The notes under the pieces were generated by a model, which had not been told where the DNA came from, ran no database searches, and saw only the letters and a program-made list of their open reading frames with translations. A stretch of 52,079 nt of DNA from Lachnospiraceae bacterium OF09-6. GTDB taxonomy: Bacteria; Bacillota; Clostridia; Lachnospirales; Lachnospiraceae. The first letter of the stretch is position 1, and the number at the start of each line of letters is the position of its first letter. The stretch is from positions 1 through 52,079 of the forward strand of contig QUMM01000023.1 in the NCBI GenBank assembly GCA_003435055.1, written 5' to 3'. Of this stretch, positions 10,028 through 19,764 are shown one piece after another. The position numbers and the translations under genes were made by a program.

Positions 10028-11425
10028 GTGAACAGAAATAATTCTTTTATTAAGAAATTTATAGGAAATAAGAAGTTTTATAAGATGGTTCTGCTGATTG
10101 CAGTTCCGATTATGATCCAGAATGGGATTACAAATTTTGTAAGTCTGCTGGATAATATTATGATCGGACGTGTGGGAACGGAGCAGATGTCTGGTGCCGC
10201 CATTGTAAATCAGCTGATTTTTGTTTATAATCTGTGCATTTTCGGTGGAGTATCCGGCGCCGGTATTTTTACGGCACAATTTTACGGTCATGGAGATACC
10301 GAAGGTGTCCGTCAGACGTTTCGTTTTAAGCTGTGGCTGGCGATGGTTCTGACGGCCTGTACCATTGTGCTGTTTCTGACTGCCGGACCGAATCTGATTC
10401 AGTTTTACCTGAGCGGGGAAGGAGAAGCCGCTGATGCCACTGCCATTCTTTCCTATGGAAGTCAGTATTTATATGTAATGCTCCTTGGTCTTCCGGCTTT
10501 TCTGGTCAGCCAGGTGTATGCCAGTACTCTGCGGGAATGTGGAGAAACCGTCTTGCCAATGAAAGCGGGAATTGTCTCTGTCCTGGTGAATCTTACTTTT
10601 AACTATTTTCTGATCTATGGAAAATTCTTTTTCCCGGAACTGGGTGTAACCGGAGCTGCTATTGCTACTGTTCTTTCCCGTTACGTGGAGGCTGCCATCA
10701 TTGTGACAGTTACCCACCGCCATTCTGAGAAACATACTTTTGCCAAAGGTCTGTATCACACTTTAAAGGTCCCGGCAGATCTTTGCAAAAAAATTGCCGT
10801 CAAAGGATCACCTCTGCTCTTTAATGAGACCCTCTGGGCGGCTGGTATGGCTATGCTGACACAATGTTATTCCGTTCGCGGACTGAATGTGGTCGCCGGA
10901 CTGAATATCTCCAATACAATCAACAATGTATTTAATATTGTATTTATTGCGCTGGGTGATTCCGTAGCTATCATCGTAGGACAGCTCCTGGGCGCCGGCA
11001 AGATGAAGGAAGCCCGGGATACGGATAACAAGATGATTGCATTTTCGGTGTTCTGCTGTACCGGAGTTGCTTTGGTGATGCTGCTTCTCTCTCCATTGTT
11101 CCCGCAGCTGTATAATACAACACCGGAAGTAAGGATCCTGGCACGAAACTTCATTATCATTACTGCCATTTTCATGCCGCAGAATGCTTTCTTACATGCC
11201 TGCTACTTTACCTTACGTTCCGGTGGAAAAACTATTATTACATTTTTGTTTGACAGTGTCTTTATCTGGTGCGTCAGTGTTACCGTCGCCTATATCTTAA
11301 GCCGTTTTACCGGCCTTCCGGTACTTGCGATCTACACCATTATCCAGATCTGCGATCTGATCAAATGTGTCATCGGCTTTATTCTGGTAAAAAAAGGCAT
11401 CTGGCTTCAGAATATTGTCTCCTAA
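10028..11425 (+). CDS. MATE family efflux transporter
   Basis: 465 residues, about 12 membrane segments in two related halves. It has MATE features such as IQNGITNFVSLLDNIMIG in helix 1-2 and GLNISNTINNVFNIVF in the second half. MATE proteins exchange cationic drugs or metabolites for Na+ or H+; substrate is unknown. The start is GTG at 10028 with a GAGGGGG ribosome binding site 7 bases upstream. It is transcribed divergently from the binding-protein gene and converges, with only 6 bases between stops, on the next MATE gene. Confidence 0.9.
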   Translation: MNRNNSFIKKFIGNKKFYKMVLLIAVPIMIQNGITNFVSLLDNIMIGRVGTEQMSGAAIVNQLIFVYNLCIFGGVSGAGIFTAQFYGHGDTEGVRQTFRFKLWLAMVLTACTIVLFLTAGPNLIQFYLSGEGEAADATAILSYGSQYLYVMLLGLPAFLVSQVYASTLRECGETVLPMKAGIVSVLVNLTFNYFLIYGKFFFPELGVTGAAIATVLSRYVEAAIIVTVTHRHSEKHTFAKGLYHTLKVPADLCKKIAVKGSPLLFNETLWAAGMAMLTQCYSVRGLNVVAGLNISNTINNVFNIVFIALGDSVAIIVGQLLGAGKMKEARDTDNKMIAFSVFCCTGVALVMLLLSPLFPQLYNTTPEVRILARNFIIITAIFMPQNAFLHACYFTLRSGGKTIITFLFDSVFIWCVSVTVAYILSRFTGLPVLAIYTIIQICDLIKCVIGFILVKKGIWLQNIVS

Positions 11426-11431
11426 GTCACC

Positions 11432-12802
11432 TTATACCTGATATTCCGGACGCTTCAGTTCCCGGTGCATCAGGAAAACTGCCACTGCTCCGGCAAGTCC
11501 GTCTGCTATCGGTCCGGCAAAGAGTATTCCGTCAATACCGATAAAAAACGGAAGTATCACAATGAGTGGCAGCAAAAACAGAATTTGTCTTGTCAGTGAC
11601 AGAAACATTCCAAGTCCCGGCTTTCCAATGGCTGTAAAGCTATTGGAAGTGATGGGCTGGATGAAGTTCAGGAAGGTAAAGAATAAGAAGATCCTGAAGT
11701 AACTGACTGCAAAACGTATATACTCTTCACTTCCATTTCCAAAGATCGCAATGATCTGTCTTGGGAAAATCTGAAAAATCAGAAAAGCAATTACTGAAAT
11801 CGTCAGTCCGGTCTTCGCTGCCAGCAAATATCCTTTTTTCACACGATCATATTGTTTTGCCCCATAATTGTAACTGACAATTGGCTGAAGTCCCTGAGAA
11901 ATTCCTATGATAATGGAAAAGAATACCTGATTGACTTTTGTAATAATCCCAGCACAGGCCAGCGGAATCTCCTGTCCATAAGAAGACAGGCCGCCATAAT
12001 AGGTCAGTGACTTGTTCATGACAAGCTGTACCACCATCATAGCAAGCTGGTTGCTGCACGCCGCAGCTCCCAAAGTTACATCCTTTTTCATATAACCTGC
12101 TGCTGGTTTCAGATGTTTCGGTTTTAAATCCACGGTTTTGCAATGGCTCAGATAACGAATGACCAGCATCACTGAAATATACTGTCCTATCACAGTCGCC
12201 CAGGCAGCTCCTGCCATCCCCCATCCAAATCCAAATACAAACAGAGCATCCAGAATCGTATTGATAATGGCTCCGGTCACATTACAGATCATAGACATCT
12301 TCGGACTGCCATCCGCACGGATCAGGTGCCCTCCTCCCGCAGTCAGAATCAGCACCGGAAATCCAAGTGAGGTAATTCGAATATAAGTCTTGGCATATTC
12401 CATGATACTGTCCGGTGCACCGAATAATCGGATCATCGGTTCCAAAAATAATTGTGTAATGCATAATAACAGGCATCCTAATACTACCATTCCGGTAATG
12501 GCATTTCCCATACAGTGTACTGCTTCCTCTTCATTTCCCCTGCCTTTTGCCAGATTAAATGCAGATGCCCCGCCGATTCCAAACAGCAGGGCAATGGAAA
12601 TACAGGCGGTGCTTAAGGGAAATGCAATGTTCGTTGCCGCATTTCCCAGTGCACCCACGCTGTTTCCTATGAAAAACTGATCTACAATGTTATACAGTGC
12701 TGAAGTAAGCATCGCTATGATACTTGGCACCGCAAACTTCTTCAGCAATACCGGAACAGGCAGAACTCCCAGTGGATTTTCTGTTCTGTTTTCGTATTCC
12801 AT
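11432..12802 (-). CDS. MATE family efflux transporter
   Basis: 456 residues. The opening LGVLPVPVLLKKFAVPSI and LYNIVDQFFIG are typical of the clostridial MATE group that includes MepA-like proteins. About 12 membrane segments. It is the third gene of an apparent operon with the FMN oxidoreductase and the aldo/keto reductase (12-base gap to the latter). The association may mean export of a compound those enzymes handle, but this is only inferred from position. Confidence 0.9.
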   Translation of the reverse strand: MEYENRTENPLGVLPVPVLLKKFAVPSIIAMLTSALYNIVDQFFIGNSVGALGNAATNIAFPLSTACISIALLFGIGGASAFNLAKGRGNEEEAVHCMGNAITGMVVLGCLLLCITQLFLEPMIRLFGAPDSIMEYAKTYIRITSLGFPVLILTAGGGHLIRADGSPKMSMICNVTGAIINTILDALFVFGFGWGMAGAAWATVIGQYISVMLVIRYLSHCKTVDLKPKHLKPAAGYMKKDVTLGAAACSNQLAMMVVQLVMNKSLTYYGGLSSYGQEIPLACAGIITKVNQVFFSIIIGISQGLQPIVSYNYGAKQYDRVKKGYLLAAKTGLTISVIAFLIFQIFPRQIIAIFGNGSEEYIRFAVSYFRIFLFFTFLNFIQPITSNSFTAIGKPGLGMFLSLTRQILFLLPLIVILPFFIGIDGILFAGPIADGLAGAVAVFLMHRELKRPEYQV

Positions 12803-12814
12803 ATTCTTCTCCTT

Positions 12815-13690
12815 CTATTGGTTGAAATTGCTTGCTTTCACCGGAATCTTGAATTCCGGATGTTCCCCTCTCCAGATGGTCTGTGGCATGCAGGATAATA
12901 TCTGCATATCTTCTGTAGAAAGCTCGAAGTCAAACACTTCCATGTTCTGCTTCATATGTTCGATGGAAGAAGATTTCACCAGTGGAATAATACCCTTCTG
13001 GATCAGGAATCTCAGACAGATCTGGGATGCCGATTTGCCATATTTTTCAGTAAACATGGACATCATTTCATTATGGATCGTATCTCCCCGTCCCAGAGGA
13101 CTCCATGCCTGCATACGGACACCTTTACTTTGTCCGTAGGCTACTGCCGCCTCCTGGGAATATCCAGGATGAATCTCCAGCTGGTCTACCTGCGGTTTTA
13201 GCTTTGCATGTTTCATGATCACATCCAGATGATTTGGCAGGAAATTACTTAAGCCAAGTCCTCTCACTTTTCCAGCCATGCACAGTTCCTCCATGGCACG
13301 CCAGGTCTCTATATCCCGTTCTTTCCAGTCGGTTTCTTTCAGCGAAGACTTTGGCCAGTGAATCAGATACAGATCCAGATAATCCATCTGCAGACGCTGA
13401 AGACTCCGATCCATAGCTGCCTGCACTTCTCTATATCCTCTTTCATCAATCCAGGCTTTGGTTGCAATAAAGAATTCTTCTCTTGGAATTCCACTTTCTT
13501 TGATCGCCTGTCCCAGGACACGCTCTGTCTCGTAGATGGATGCCGTATCAAAATAGCGATAGCCAGCCTTAATCGCACCTTTCAGGACTTCCAGATCACT
13601 GCTGCCACCCATCTTGTATGTACCAAATCCGAGTACCGGGATCTTCATGCCATTTTCCAGAGTATAGCAGTCATTGAATGAATTTACCAT
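12815..13690 (-). CDS. Aldo/keto reductase
   Basis: 291 residues, TIM-barrel NAD(P)H-dependent carbonyl reductase. The catalytic tetrad is visible: Asp48 and Tyr53 (FDTASIYETE), Lys78 (IATKAW) and His111 (LIHWPKS). The cofactor region IPLVKSSSIEHMKQN is present. It lies 10 bases after the FMN oxidoreductase gene and 12 before a MATE gene, so the three are probably cotranscribed. Substrate unknown. Confidence 0.92.
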   Translation of the reverse strand: MVNSFNDCYTLENGMKIPVLGFGTYKMGGSSDLEVLKGAIKAGYRYFDTASIYETERVLGQAIKESGIPREEFFIATKAWIDERGYREVQAAMDRSLQRLQMDYLDLYLIHWPKSSLKETDWKERDIETWRAMEELCMAGKVRGLGLSNFLPNHLDVIMKHAKLKPQVDQLEIHPGYSQEAAVAYGQSKGVRMQAWSPLGRGDTIHNEMMSMFTEKYGKSASQICLRFLIQKGIIPLVKSSSIEHMKQNMEVFDFELSTEDMQILSCMPQTIWRGEHPEFKIPVKASNFNQ

Positions 13691-13700
13691 ATTTTACTCC

Positions 13701-14723
13701 TTAAAATTTACGCACCATGTCACTGGTGATCTCTGCGATGCTGTGTGCGCCACACATAGCCATAGTATCTGACAGCTCTGCTTTGATCTTTTCTATGTAA
13801 CATTTCACGCCTTCTTCTTCGCCACCGTAGACAGCTGTTACAAACGGTCTTGCAATAATCACTGCATCTGCACCCATGGCCAGTGCCTTGAATACGGTCA
13901 CACCGTCACGGATGCCACCATCTACCAGGATCTTGATGCCGCTGCCCTTTAATGCTTCCACGATTTCAGGCAGTACTTCTGCGGTTGCCGGGCACTGATC
14001 CAGAACACGTCCACCATGATTGGATACCACAATGGCTGCTGCGCCGGCTTCTTTTGCCTTCAGAGCACCTTTTACGGTAATGATTCCTTTTATGATAAAT
14101 GGAACATCGTGTTCACTGATGATGGCTTTCATCTCTTCCACATTCTTGCTTCCTGCTGGTGGCTGGAAGTTCTTCAGAAATGGCAGGCCTGCCGCATCAA
14201 TATCCATAGCGACTGCGAATGCATGGCTGTTTTTTACCAGCGCCATTTTGTCCGCTACCATCTCTTTGCTCCATGGTTTTACGGTTGGCACTCCGGCACC
14301 GCCTGCTTCCTTGATGGCCTGAGTTGCTGCTACCATAACATTGCTGTCCATACCATCTCCTGTGAATGCTGCTATTCCGTTTGCTGCACAGGCATTTACC
14401 AGAATCTTGTTGTACTGCATATCATTGTAACAGTCACCATAATGCAGATTTACCGCTCCTACCGGGCCTGCAAATACCGGCATATCAAACTTCTTTCCAA
14501 AGAGACAGACCGAAGTATCAATCGGTGCATTATCACAGATGGTATCCATATTTACACGGATATTCTTCCATGCATCAAAGTTGCGAATGGCTCCGTCTCC
14601 GCTTCCCTTCGCTCCAGGTCCCGGCACCAGATTGGTGCAGGCACGGCCATTACATACGTTGCACGCTTTACAATATTTTCCGATACGCCCACGGGCGTTC
14701 TGAACTACTTCCTGATAAGTCAT
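13701..14723 (-). CDS. FMN-dependent alpha-hydroxy-acid oxidoreductase with N-terminal Cys cluster
   Basis: 340 residues. TIM-barrel flavoprotein of the lactate/glycolate oxidase family: Lys212, SNHGGRVLD with His236 and Arg239, the phosphate-binding DGGIRDG (268-274) and GADAVIIARPF. Unlike classic lactate oxidases it carries Cys18, Cys21, Cys24 and Cys29 (CKACNVCNGRAC), which could bind metal or an Fe-S cluster. Similar Cys-rich N-termini are, from memory, common in clostridial members annotated only as 'alpha-hydroxy-acid oxidizing protein'. First gene of the operon, AAGGAG ribosome binding site, clear promoter upstream. Confidence 0.88.
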   Translation of the reverse strand: MTYQEVVQNARGRIGKYCKACNVCNGRACTNLVPGPGAKGSGDGAIRNFDAWKNIRVNMDTICDNAPIDTSVCLFGKKFDMPVFAGPVGAVNLHYGDCYNDMQYNKILVNACAANGIAAFTGDGMDSNVMVAATQAIKEAGGAGVPTVKPWSKEMVADKMALVKNSHAFAVAMDIDAAGLPFLKNFQPPAGSKNVEEMKAIISEHDVPFIIKGIITVKGALKAKEAGAAAIVVSNHGGRVLDQCPATAEVLPEIVEALKGSGIKILVDGGIRDGVTVFKALAMGADAVIIARPFVTAVYGGEEEGVKCYIEKIKAELSDTMAMCGAHSIAEITSDMVRKF

Positions 14724-14758
14724 TTTTCAACTCTCCTTTGTTTATAATTCTATGTAAA

Positions 14759-14788
14759 ATTATAGCACTTTTTGACTTTCTACTTCAA
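14759..14788 (-). promoter_or_regulatory. Promoter of FMN oxidoreductase-AKR-MATE operon
   Basis: -10 TATAAT (14759-14764) and -35 TTGAAG (14783-14788), 18-bp spacer. Confidence 0.6.
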
Positions 14789-14793
14789 TCCCC

Positions 14794-14818
14794 AAAAAAC
14801 AGAGGAGCCGTAGCCCCT
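14794..14818 (-). terminator. Terminator of the helical-bundle gene
   Basis: Starts at the stop codon: GAGGGGC-TACG-GCTCCTC (7 bp with one G.U, UACG-type tetraloop), followed by TGTTTTTT on the minus strand. Confidence 0.75.
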
Positions 14819-14819
14819 C

Positions 14820-15251
14820 CTACAAATACTCCCGCATTTCTTTGATCATGTGTTCTTCTTCTGCAATGACTTTCTCTGCCAGCTTCTGCACGGATGCGGA
14901 AGCTGCCGGATACTGATGCAGATAACGGTACAGGGATTTTACGCCCATATTGCAGCCATCTGTGATCAGATCTGCCACCGTACGATCTGATTCTTCGCCG
15001 CCCAGCTTCACATTTGTCTTCATCCAGGACATCATCCTGGCGGTCACCGCCGGTTCTTTGCCCTGATCATGATATTCATTTAAGAATTTGTGAGTTTCAT
15101 CCCCCAGCTTTTCATGCACATTTTTGCTCTCCTGTAGAATATCCCTCATATGAGTGTCATTCACATGATCCAGCACATCATTCAGAGACGTGACCCCCAT
15201 TTTGATTCCAGCATTACATTCCCGTAAGAGTTTGATGGTATCGTCTTCCAT
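14820..15251 (-). CDS. Uncharacterised four-helix protein, possibly ferritin-like
   Basis: 143 residues, predicted all-helical, no signal peptide or membrane segment. Glu/His pairs recur (NVHEKLGDETHKF, AEEEHMIKEM), as in ferritin-like or DUF2383-type bundles, but I cannot place it in a family with confidence. Strong AAGGAGG ribosome binding site. It follows the PfkB kinase by 56 bases and may be cotranscribed with it, although a link in function is not obvious. It has its own terminator. Confidence 0.7.
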   Translation of the reverse strand: MEDDTIKLLRECNAGIKMGVTSLNDVLDHVNDTHMRDILQESKNVHEKLGDETHKFLNEYHDQGKEPAVTARMMSWMKTNVKLGGEESDRTVADLITDGCNMGVKSLYRYLHQYPAASASVQKLAEKVIAEEEHMIKEMREYL

Positions 15252-15307
15252 GAAAAAACACCTCCTTCAGAAATTACTTTTCCCAAAAAGAGATGTTTTT
15301 ATGTACT

Positions 15308-16240
15308 CTATTCGATCGGATCCATATCCAGTCCCAGTTCTCTTGGCAGGAATCTCGGACATACGTTTTCTGATGATGTGATGACAGATGCTGCCAGATT
15401 CGTTCCAATCTGTGCAGATTCTGCCAGTGTTTTTCCATAGGTCAGTCCGATGGTCACACCTGCAAAGAATGCATCCCCTGCTCCTGTAGTATCCTTCACC
15501 ATAACCTGACGTGCCGGACAGATTCCTTTCGTTCCGCTCATATCTGCATAGACAGATCCCTTTCCGCCCATAGTCACAATCATGGATGGAATCTTGCCAA
15601 GTGTTACGCGTTCCGCCAAGATCTCGCATAATTCTTCCGGCTCTTTTTCACTGTAATCATCCGCAAACAGCATGCCTGCTTCCAGATGGTTGCAGACAAA
15701 ACAGTCTACTTTCTGCAACAGATCTCGGCGTTCCACCGCAATACTCATATTAGAAACTACACCAAAAATCTTTTTTTCATATTTACTCGCCAGGGCGAAT
15801 ACTTTTTTCATCAGATCCTTATGCATATCTGTCTGCATCACAATCGAATCTGCCTGTGAAAAAATTTCATCCCCATGTTCTTCCAAAACCTTCATAATCG
15901 GCATCATGTCCGCCCTCTGAGAAATTGATCCTGCCAGGTCTCCATGACTGTCAAATACTGCCAGCCAGGTTCCCATTCCTCCCGGGATCTTTTGAATATA
16001 CCTGGTATCCACTCTGTGATTATTCAGCTTTTTCAACACATCTGCTCCCAGTGCCGAATTGTCTACAATACTGATAAAGGTTGGCCGAAGCTCCACATTG
16101 GCAATATCCTCTGCCACATTCCGGCAGACACCTCCATGAATATATTCAATTCTTCCCACATTTCGCCCATCCGGTATATAGGCATCATCCGGAAAGCCCT
16201 TGATGTCTACAAATACCGCACCAATTACTACTATTCCCAT
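15308..16240 (-). CDS. PfkB-family carbohydrate kinase
   Basis: 310 residues. Ribokinase/adenosine-kinase fold: N-terminal substrate region IHGGVCRNVAEDIA, the NxxE motif in CNHLEA (Asn184, Glu187) and the anion-hole/catalytic signature VKDTTGAGDAF with Asp256. The GGVxRNxAE form resembles pseudouridine- or nucleoside-type PfkB kinases more than fructokinases, but the substrate cannot be fixed. It probably heads a two-gene unit with the helical-bundle gene. Confidence 0.87.
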   Translation of the reverse strand: MGIVVIGAVFVDIKGFPDDAYIPDGRNVGRIEYIHGGVCRNVAEDIANVELRPTFISIVDNSALGADVLKKLNNHRVDTRYIQKIPGGMGTWLAVFDSHGDLAGSISQRADMMPIMKVLEEHGDEIFSQADSIVMQTDMHKDLMKKVFALASKYEKKIFGVVSNMSIAVERRDLLQKVDCFVCNHLEAGMLFADDYSEKEPEELCEILAERVTLGKIPSMIVTMGGKGSVYADMSGTKGICPARQVMVKDTTGAGDAFFAGVTIGLTYGKTLAESAQIGTNLAASVITSSENVCPRFLPRELGLDMDPIE

Positions 16241-16362
16241 ACGTTCCTCCGCTTATTTCGCAATATTGTATCTATTATAATCTGATTCGACTGATTTCAC
16301 CACTGGTTTTCATTTTTCGAGAGAACTCAGTTGTCCTATACCTCTTCTCTTCGTAATCTACG

Positions 16363-16734
16363 TTATCTTGCCGGTATGATCTCGATCCAGTAATTATCCG
16401 GATCATTGATAAAATAGATTCCCATAGCTGGATTTTCAAAACATACACAGTTCATTTCTTTGTGCAGAGCCAGTGCTGCATCCATATCGTCTACATAAAA
16501 TGCCAGATGGAATTCATTGTCGCCCAGATTGTAACTGTCCTTCTCCCAGTCACGAAGCCATGTCAGCTCCAGCTGATGCCTGGATTCTCCATCCTCAAGA
16601 TAGACCAGAATAAAGCTTCCGTCCTCTGCGCATTTTCTGCGTACTTCTTTTAATCCAAGCGCTTTTTCATAAAACTCCAGCGACTTCTCTAAATTCATAA
16701 CATTAAAATTATTGTGTGCAAATGTAAATTTCAT
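16363..16734 (-). CDS. Glyoxalase I-like VOC protein
   Basis: 123 residues, two beta-alpha-beta-beta-beta modules. The four metal ligands of glyoxalase I are present at His7, Glu56, His76 (NEFHLAFYVDD) and Glu118 (NYWIEIIP), spaced as in E. coli GloA. The usual reaction converts hemithioacetals of methylglyoxal. Thiol use in this anaerobe is not known, so lactoylglutathione lyase is the family name rather than a proven activity. It lies 18 bases downstream of the Rpn tail fragment. Confidence 0.85.
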   Translation of the reverse strand: MKFTFAHNNFNVMNLEKSLEFYEKALGLKEVRRKCAEDGSFILVYLEDGESRHQLELTWLRDWEKDSYNLGDNEFHLAFYVDDMDAALALHKEMNCVCFENPAMGIYFINDPDNYWIEIIPAR

Positions 16735-16752
16735 CGTTTTCCTCCGTATTTC

Positions 16753-16953
16753 TTATTTTGTATTTTCCATTTCCTGCAGTAATTTTCTTTGATAAGCAGG
16801 ATCTTCCACGCTTCTTTTTAAATCGTCCAGCCGATTTTCCGCCAGGAGTTTTTTCGTTAGTTCCGTCACTGCCTTCTCTCCGATCTGTTTTCCGATTTGT
16901 TCACCCTTTTTAATCAGTTTATCTGATTCCAGTTCCAGAACTTTTCCGCCCAT
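16753..16953 (-). pseudogene. C-terminal fragment of an Rpn-type nuclease/transposase
   Basis: 66 codons beginning MGGKVLELESDKLIKKGEQIG. This nearly repeats the segment MGGQVLELESDRLIKKGEQIG inside the full-length Rpn protein at 31072-32037. An in-frame TAA lies six codons upstream, and no nuclease domain (the D...ExQ residues) precedes it. I read it as the stranded C-terminus of a decayed paralogue, although GGAGG does precede the ATG and a short protein could be made. Confidence 0.7.
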
Positions 16954-17033
16954 ACTCTCACCACCTCCACCTTACCATTATCTTAACATAGCTCTGCATG
17001 GATAACCATTATTTCTTTTCAATAAAAAAAGAA

Positions 17034-17059
17034 AAGTCCACAGCCTTTGCCATGGACTT
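17034..17059 (-). terminator. Terminator of the MATE gene at 17068
   Basis: AAGTCCA pairs with TGGACTT, followed by TTCTTTTTTT on the minus strand, just past the stop. Confidence 0.8.
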
Positions 17060-17067
17060 AAATTTTC

Positions 17068-18423
17068 CTATAAATCTTTCAAATGTGAATGATATATTTT
17101 TTTCAGTAAATATAGGGATGTTGCCAGAGATGCAAGCTCTGCCACCGGAAAAGACCACCATACAGCATGCAGTCCAAATGCATGTGCAAAAATATATGCT
17201 GCCGGAAGTAATACTACCAGCTGTCTGCATACTGAAACGATCAGGCTGTATAAACCGTTCCCCAGCGCCTGAAATACAGAACCAATTACGATACAGAAGC
17301 CTGCCAGCAAAAAGCTGAGACTTATTACACGCAGTGCCGTTATTCCGATTCCAATCATATCCTCTGAAGCATTGAACATACGCAGCAAGGTTGCCGGCAT
17401 AGTCTGGAAAATCAATGCCCCAAATACCAGTATACAAACTGCTGCACCACATCCCAGCTTTACAGTACGCATAATTCTTTCTTTGTTTTTTGCTCCGTAG
17501 TTGTAGGCAATGATCGGCACCAGACTGTTGTTCAGACCGAATACCGGCATGAAAAAGAAGCTCTGAAGCTTGAAATATACACCAAATACAGCCGCTGCTG
17601 TAGAGGAGAATCCCAGCAGAATCTTGTTCATTCCATAAGTCATTACCGATCCGATGGACATCATCAGGATGGATGGTACACCTACGATATAGATTTCTTT
17701 TACCGTTTCTCCGTCAAAACGCATTCGTTTGAAGGAAAAATGAATTTCTTTGTTTTTTCTTACATTGCAGTAGATACCGATACACATTCCGCAGAACTGT
17801 CCGATAACGGTCGCAATCGCAGCTCCGGCTACGCCCATCTTTGGAACAAATCCAATACCGAAGATAAACACCGGATCCAGAATAATATTCACAATAGCCC
17901 CTGTTCCCTGAGAGATCATATTAAACAGGGTCAGACCCGTGGATTGCAGCAGTCGTTCCATACAGATCTGCATAAATAATCCAAAGGAACAGACACAGAC
18001 AATGGTCATGTACTGCACTCCATATTCCAGGATCTCCGGATCAGTTGTCTGTGTTGCAAAGAATGCTCTGGAGCCTGCCAGCCCAATCACTGCAAAAACC
18101 AGATAACTGCAGATTGCCAGCAGCACACCATTATTCGCTGCTTTGTTGACTTTATCGATCTCCTTTTCTCCCAAGCTCTTAGATAACAGTGCATTCACGC
18201 CCACACCGGTACCGGAAGCCACTGAAATCATCAGATTCTGAATCGGAAAGGCCAGTGACACTGCTGTCAGTGCATTCTCATTAATCTGGGCTACAAAAAC
18301 ACTGTCTACAATATTATACAATGCCTGCACCAGCATAGATAAAATCAATGGCAGTGACATCGTAAACAACAATTTCGGAATGGGCATGATACCCATCTTA
18401 TTCTCTTTTACATTTTCGCTCAT
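17068..18423 (-). CDS. MATE family efflux transporter
   Basis: 451 residues, about 12 membrane segments. MGIMPIPKLLFTMSLPLILSM and LYNIVDSVFVAQI at the N-terminus are typical of clostridial MATE proteins. The second half repeats the pattern (FNASEDMIGIGITALRVIS). It is the third of four MATE genes in the window and is monocistronic, with its own terminator. Substrate unknown. Confidence 0.9.
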   Translation of the reverse strand: MSENVKENKMGIMPIPKLLFTMSLPLILSMLVQALYNIVDSVFVAQINENALTAVSLAFPIQNLMISVASGTGVGVNALLSKSLGEKEIDKVNKAANNGVLLAICSYLVFAVIGLAGSRAFFATQTTDPEILEYGVQYMTIVCVCSFGLFMQICMERLLQSTGLTLFNMISQGTGAIVNIILDPVFIFGIGFVPKMGVAGAAIATVIGQFCGMCIGIYCNVRKNKEIHFSFKRMRFDGETVKEIYIVGVPSILMMSIGSVMTYGMNKILLGFSSTAAAVFGVYFKLQSFFFMPVFGLNNSLVPIIAYNYGAKNKERIMRTVKLGCGAAVCILVFGALIFQTMPATLLRMFNASEDMIGIGITALRVISLSFLLAGFCIVIGSVFQALGNGLYSLIVSVCRQLVVLLPAAYIFAHAFGLHAVWWSFPVAELASLATSLYLLKKIYHSHLKDL

Positions 18424-18445
18424 ACCTAAACTCCCTCATATCTTC

Positions 18446-19090
18446 TTATAGTGCCTTCGGCAAATTCCATTCATAATGCTTGGCCAGCACACGGATCACT
18501 ACCACCAAAATAACAGACAATACCATAGCCGTTCCAGAACGCAGCCAGTCATACAAGATTATATAACAGACAGCTCCTGCAATCGAAGCACATGCATATA
18601 CATGCTTACGCAAAATTCCCGGGGTCGCATTGGCCATCATATCTCGTATCAGGCCGCCCCCCACTCCGGTGATTACCCCGAGAAAAATCTTCAGAAACAG
18701 CATATGATTCATATCATTATTCATAACAGAATTTACCCCTACAACGGTAAAAACCCCCAACCCGATGGCATCCATCAGGTTAAAGAGGGTTTCATATAAG
18801 GCTGATTCCAGGAATTTAGGTGAGGAATGATTGACTTTGATGATCAGGAAAAGAATCAGTATAAAGATCGCAGAGACCACTACATAAACCGGCTTGACAA
18901 ACATCATTGGCGGATGAACCCCGATAATCAGGTCACGGATCATTCCACCACCGACAGCCGTTGTGATCCCCAGTACCAGAATCCCCAGCAGATCCAGTCT
19001 TTTCTGTATGGCAACCATGGCACCGGAAAGCGCAAATGCAACTGTTCCTATCATTTCCAGAACAAAAGTCAGGTCGATCGTTCCAGGCAT
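18446..19090 (-). CDS. Trimeric intracellular cation channel (TRIC/UPF0126) family protein
   Basis: 214 residues, seven membrane helices from two internally repeated three-helix units. Each unit carries the glycine motif: TTAVGGGMIRDL and TGVGGGLIRDM. These are the signature of the bacterial UPF0126/TRIC family (E. coli YicG, YadS), K+-type channels in structural work. It follows upp by 18 bases and is probably cotranscribed. GGAGG ribosome binding site. Confidence 0.9.
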   Translation of the reverse strand: MPGTIDLTFVLEMIGTVAFALSGAMVAIQKRLDLLGILVLGITTAVGGGMIRDLIIGVHPPMMFVKPVYVVVSAIFILILFLIIKVNHSSPKFLESALYETLFNLMDAIGLGVFTVVGVNSVMNNDMNHMLFLKIFLGVITGVGGGLIRDMMANATPGILRKHVYACASIAGAVCYIILYDWLRSGTAMVLSVILVVVIRVLAKHYEWNLPKAL

Positions 19091-19108
19091 AAAAAATCCT
19101 CCAGCTAC

Positions 19109-19738
19109 TTATTTTGTACCGAAAATACGGTCACCTGCATCTCCGAGTCCCGGGCAGATATATGCATTTTCATTTAATTCACGGTCAATATGTCCAACAT
19201 AAATCTGGATATCCGGATGTGCTTCCTGGAGCTTTTTCAGTCCTTCCGGAGCTGCTATGATGGACATGAATTTAATCTTCTTCCCGCCATGCTGTTTGAT
19301 AAAATCTACCGCTGCAATGGCAGAGCCACCTGTAGCCAACATCGGATCCGTCACTACGATCAGACGTTCAGAGATCGGATCCGGCAGCTTACAGTAATAT
19401 TCATGAGGAATATGTGTCACTTCATCACGGTACAGACCGATATGTCCAATCTTTGCAGTCGGTACAAGCGCCTGTACACCACTTACCATTCCAAGACCTG
19501 CACGCAGGATCGGAACAATCGCCAGCTTCTTACCTGAAATAACAGGAGATTTACAGGTCTCAATCGGAGTCTCAATCTCGATGTCTTCCAGCGGAAGATC
19601 CTTCAGTGCTTCGTATCCCATCAACATGGCAATCTCTTCTACCAGAGAACTGAACTCTGCTGTTCCCGTATTCTTATCACGCAGTCTGGTGATCTTGTGC
19701 TGAATCAATGGATGTGTCATTTCAATTACGTTACTCAT
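19109..19738 (-). CDS. upp: Uracil phosphoribosyltransferase
   Basis: 209 residues, full length. Converts uracil and PRPP to UMP. The PRPP-binding loop [19 protein letters not shown] and the C-terminal uracil-binding segment [17 protein letters not shown] are intact. GGAGG ribosome binding site directly before the ATG. It lies downstream of the uracil permease gene, from which it is separated by a folded repeat element. Confidence 0.97.
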   Translation of the reverse strand: MSNVIEMTHPLIQHKITRLRDKNTGTAEFSSLVEEIAMLMGYEALKDLPLEDIEIETPIETCKSPVISGKKLAIVPILRAGLGMVSGVQALVPTAKIGHIGLYRDEVTHIPHEYYCKLPDPISERLIVVTDPMLATGGSAIAAVDFIKQHGGKKIKFMSIIAAPEGLKKLQEAHPDIQIYVGHIDRELNENAYICPGLGDAGDRIFGTK

Positions 19739-19764
19739 TTTTTTCCTCCATAATGATCTTATTC

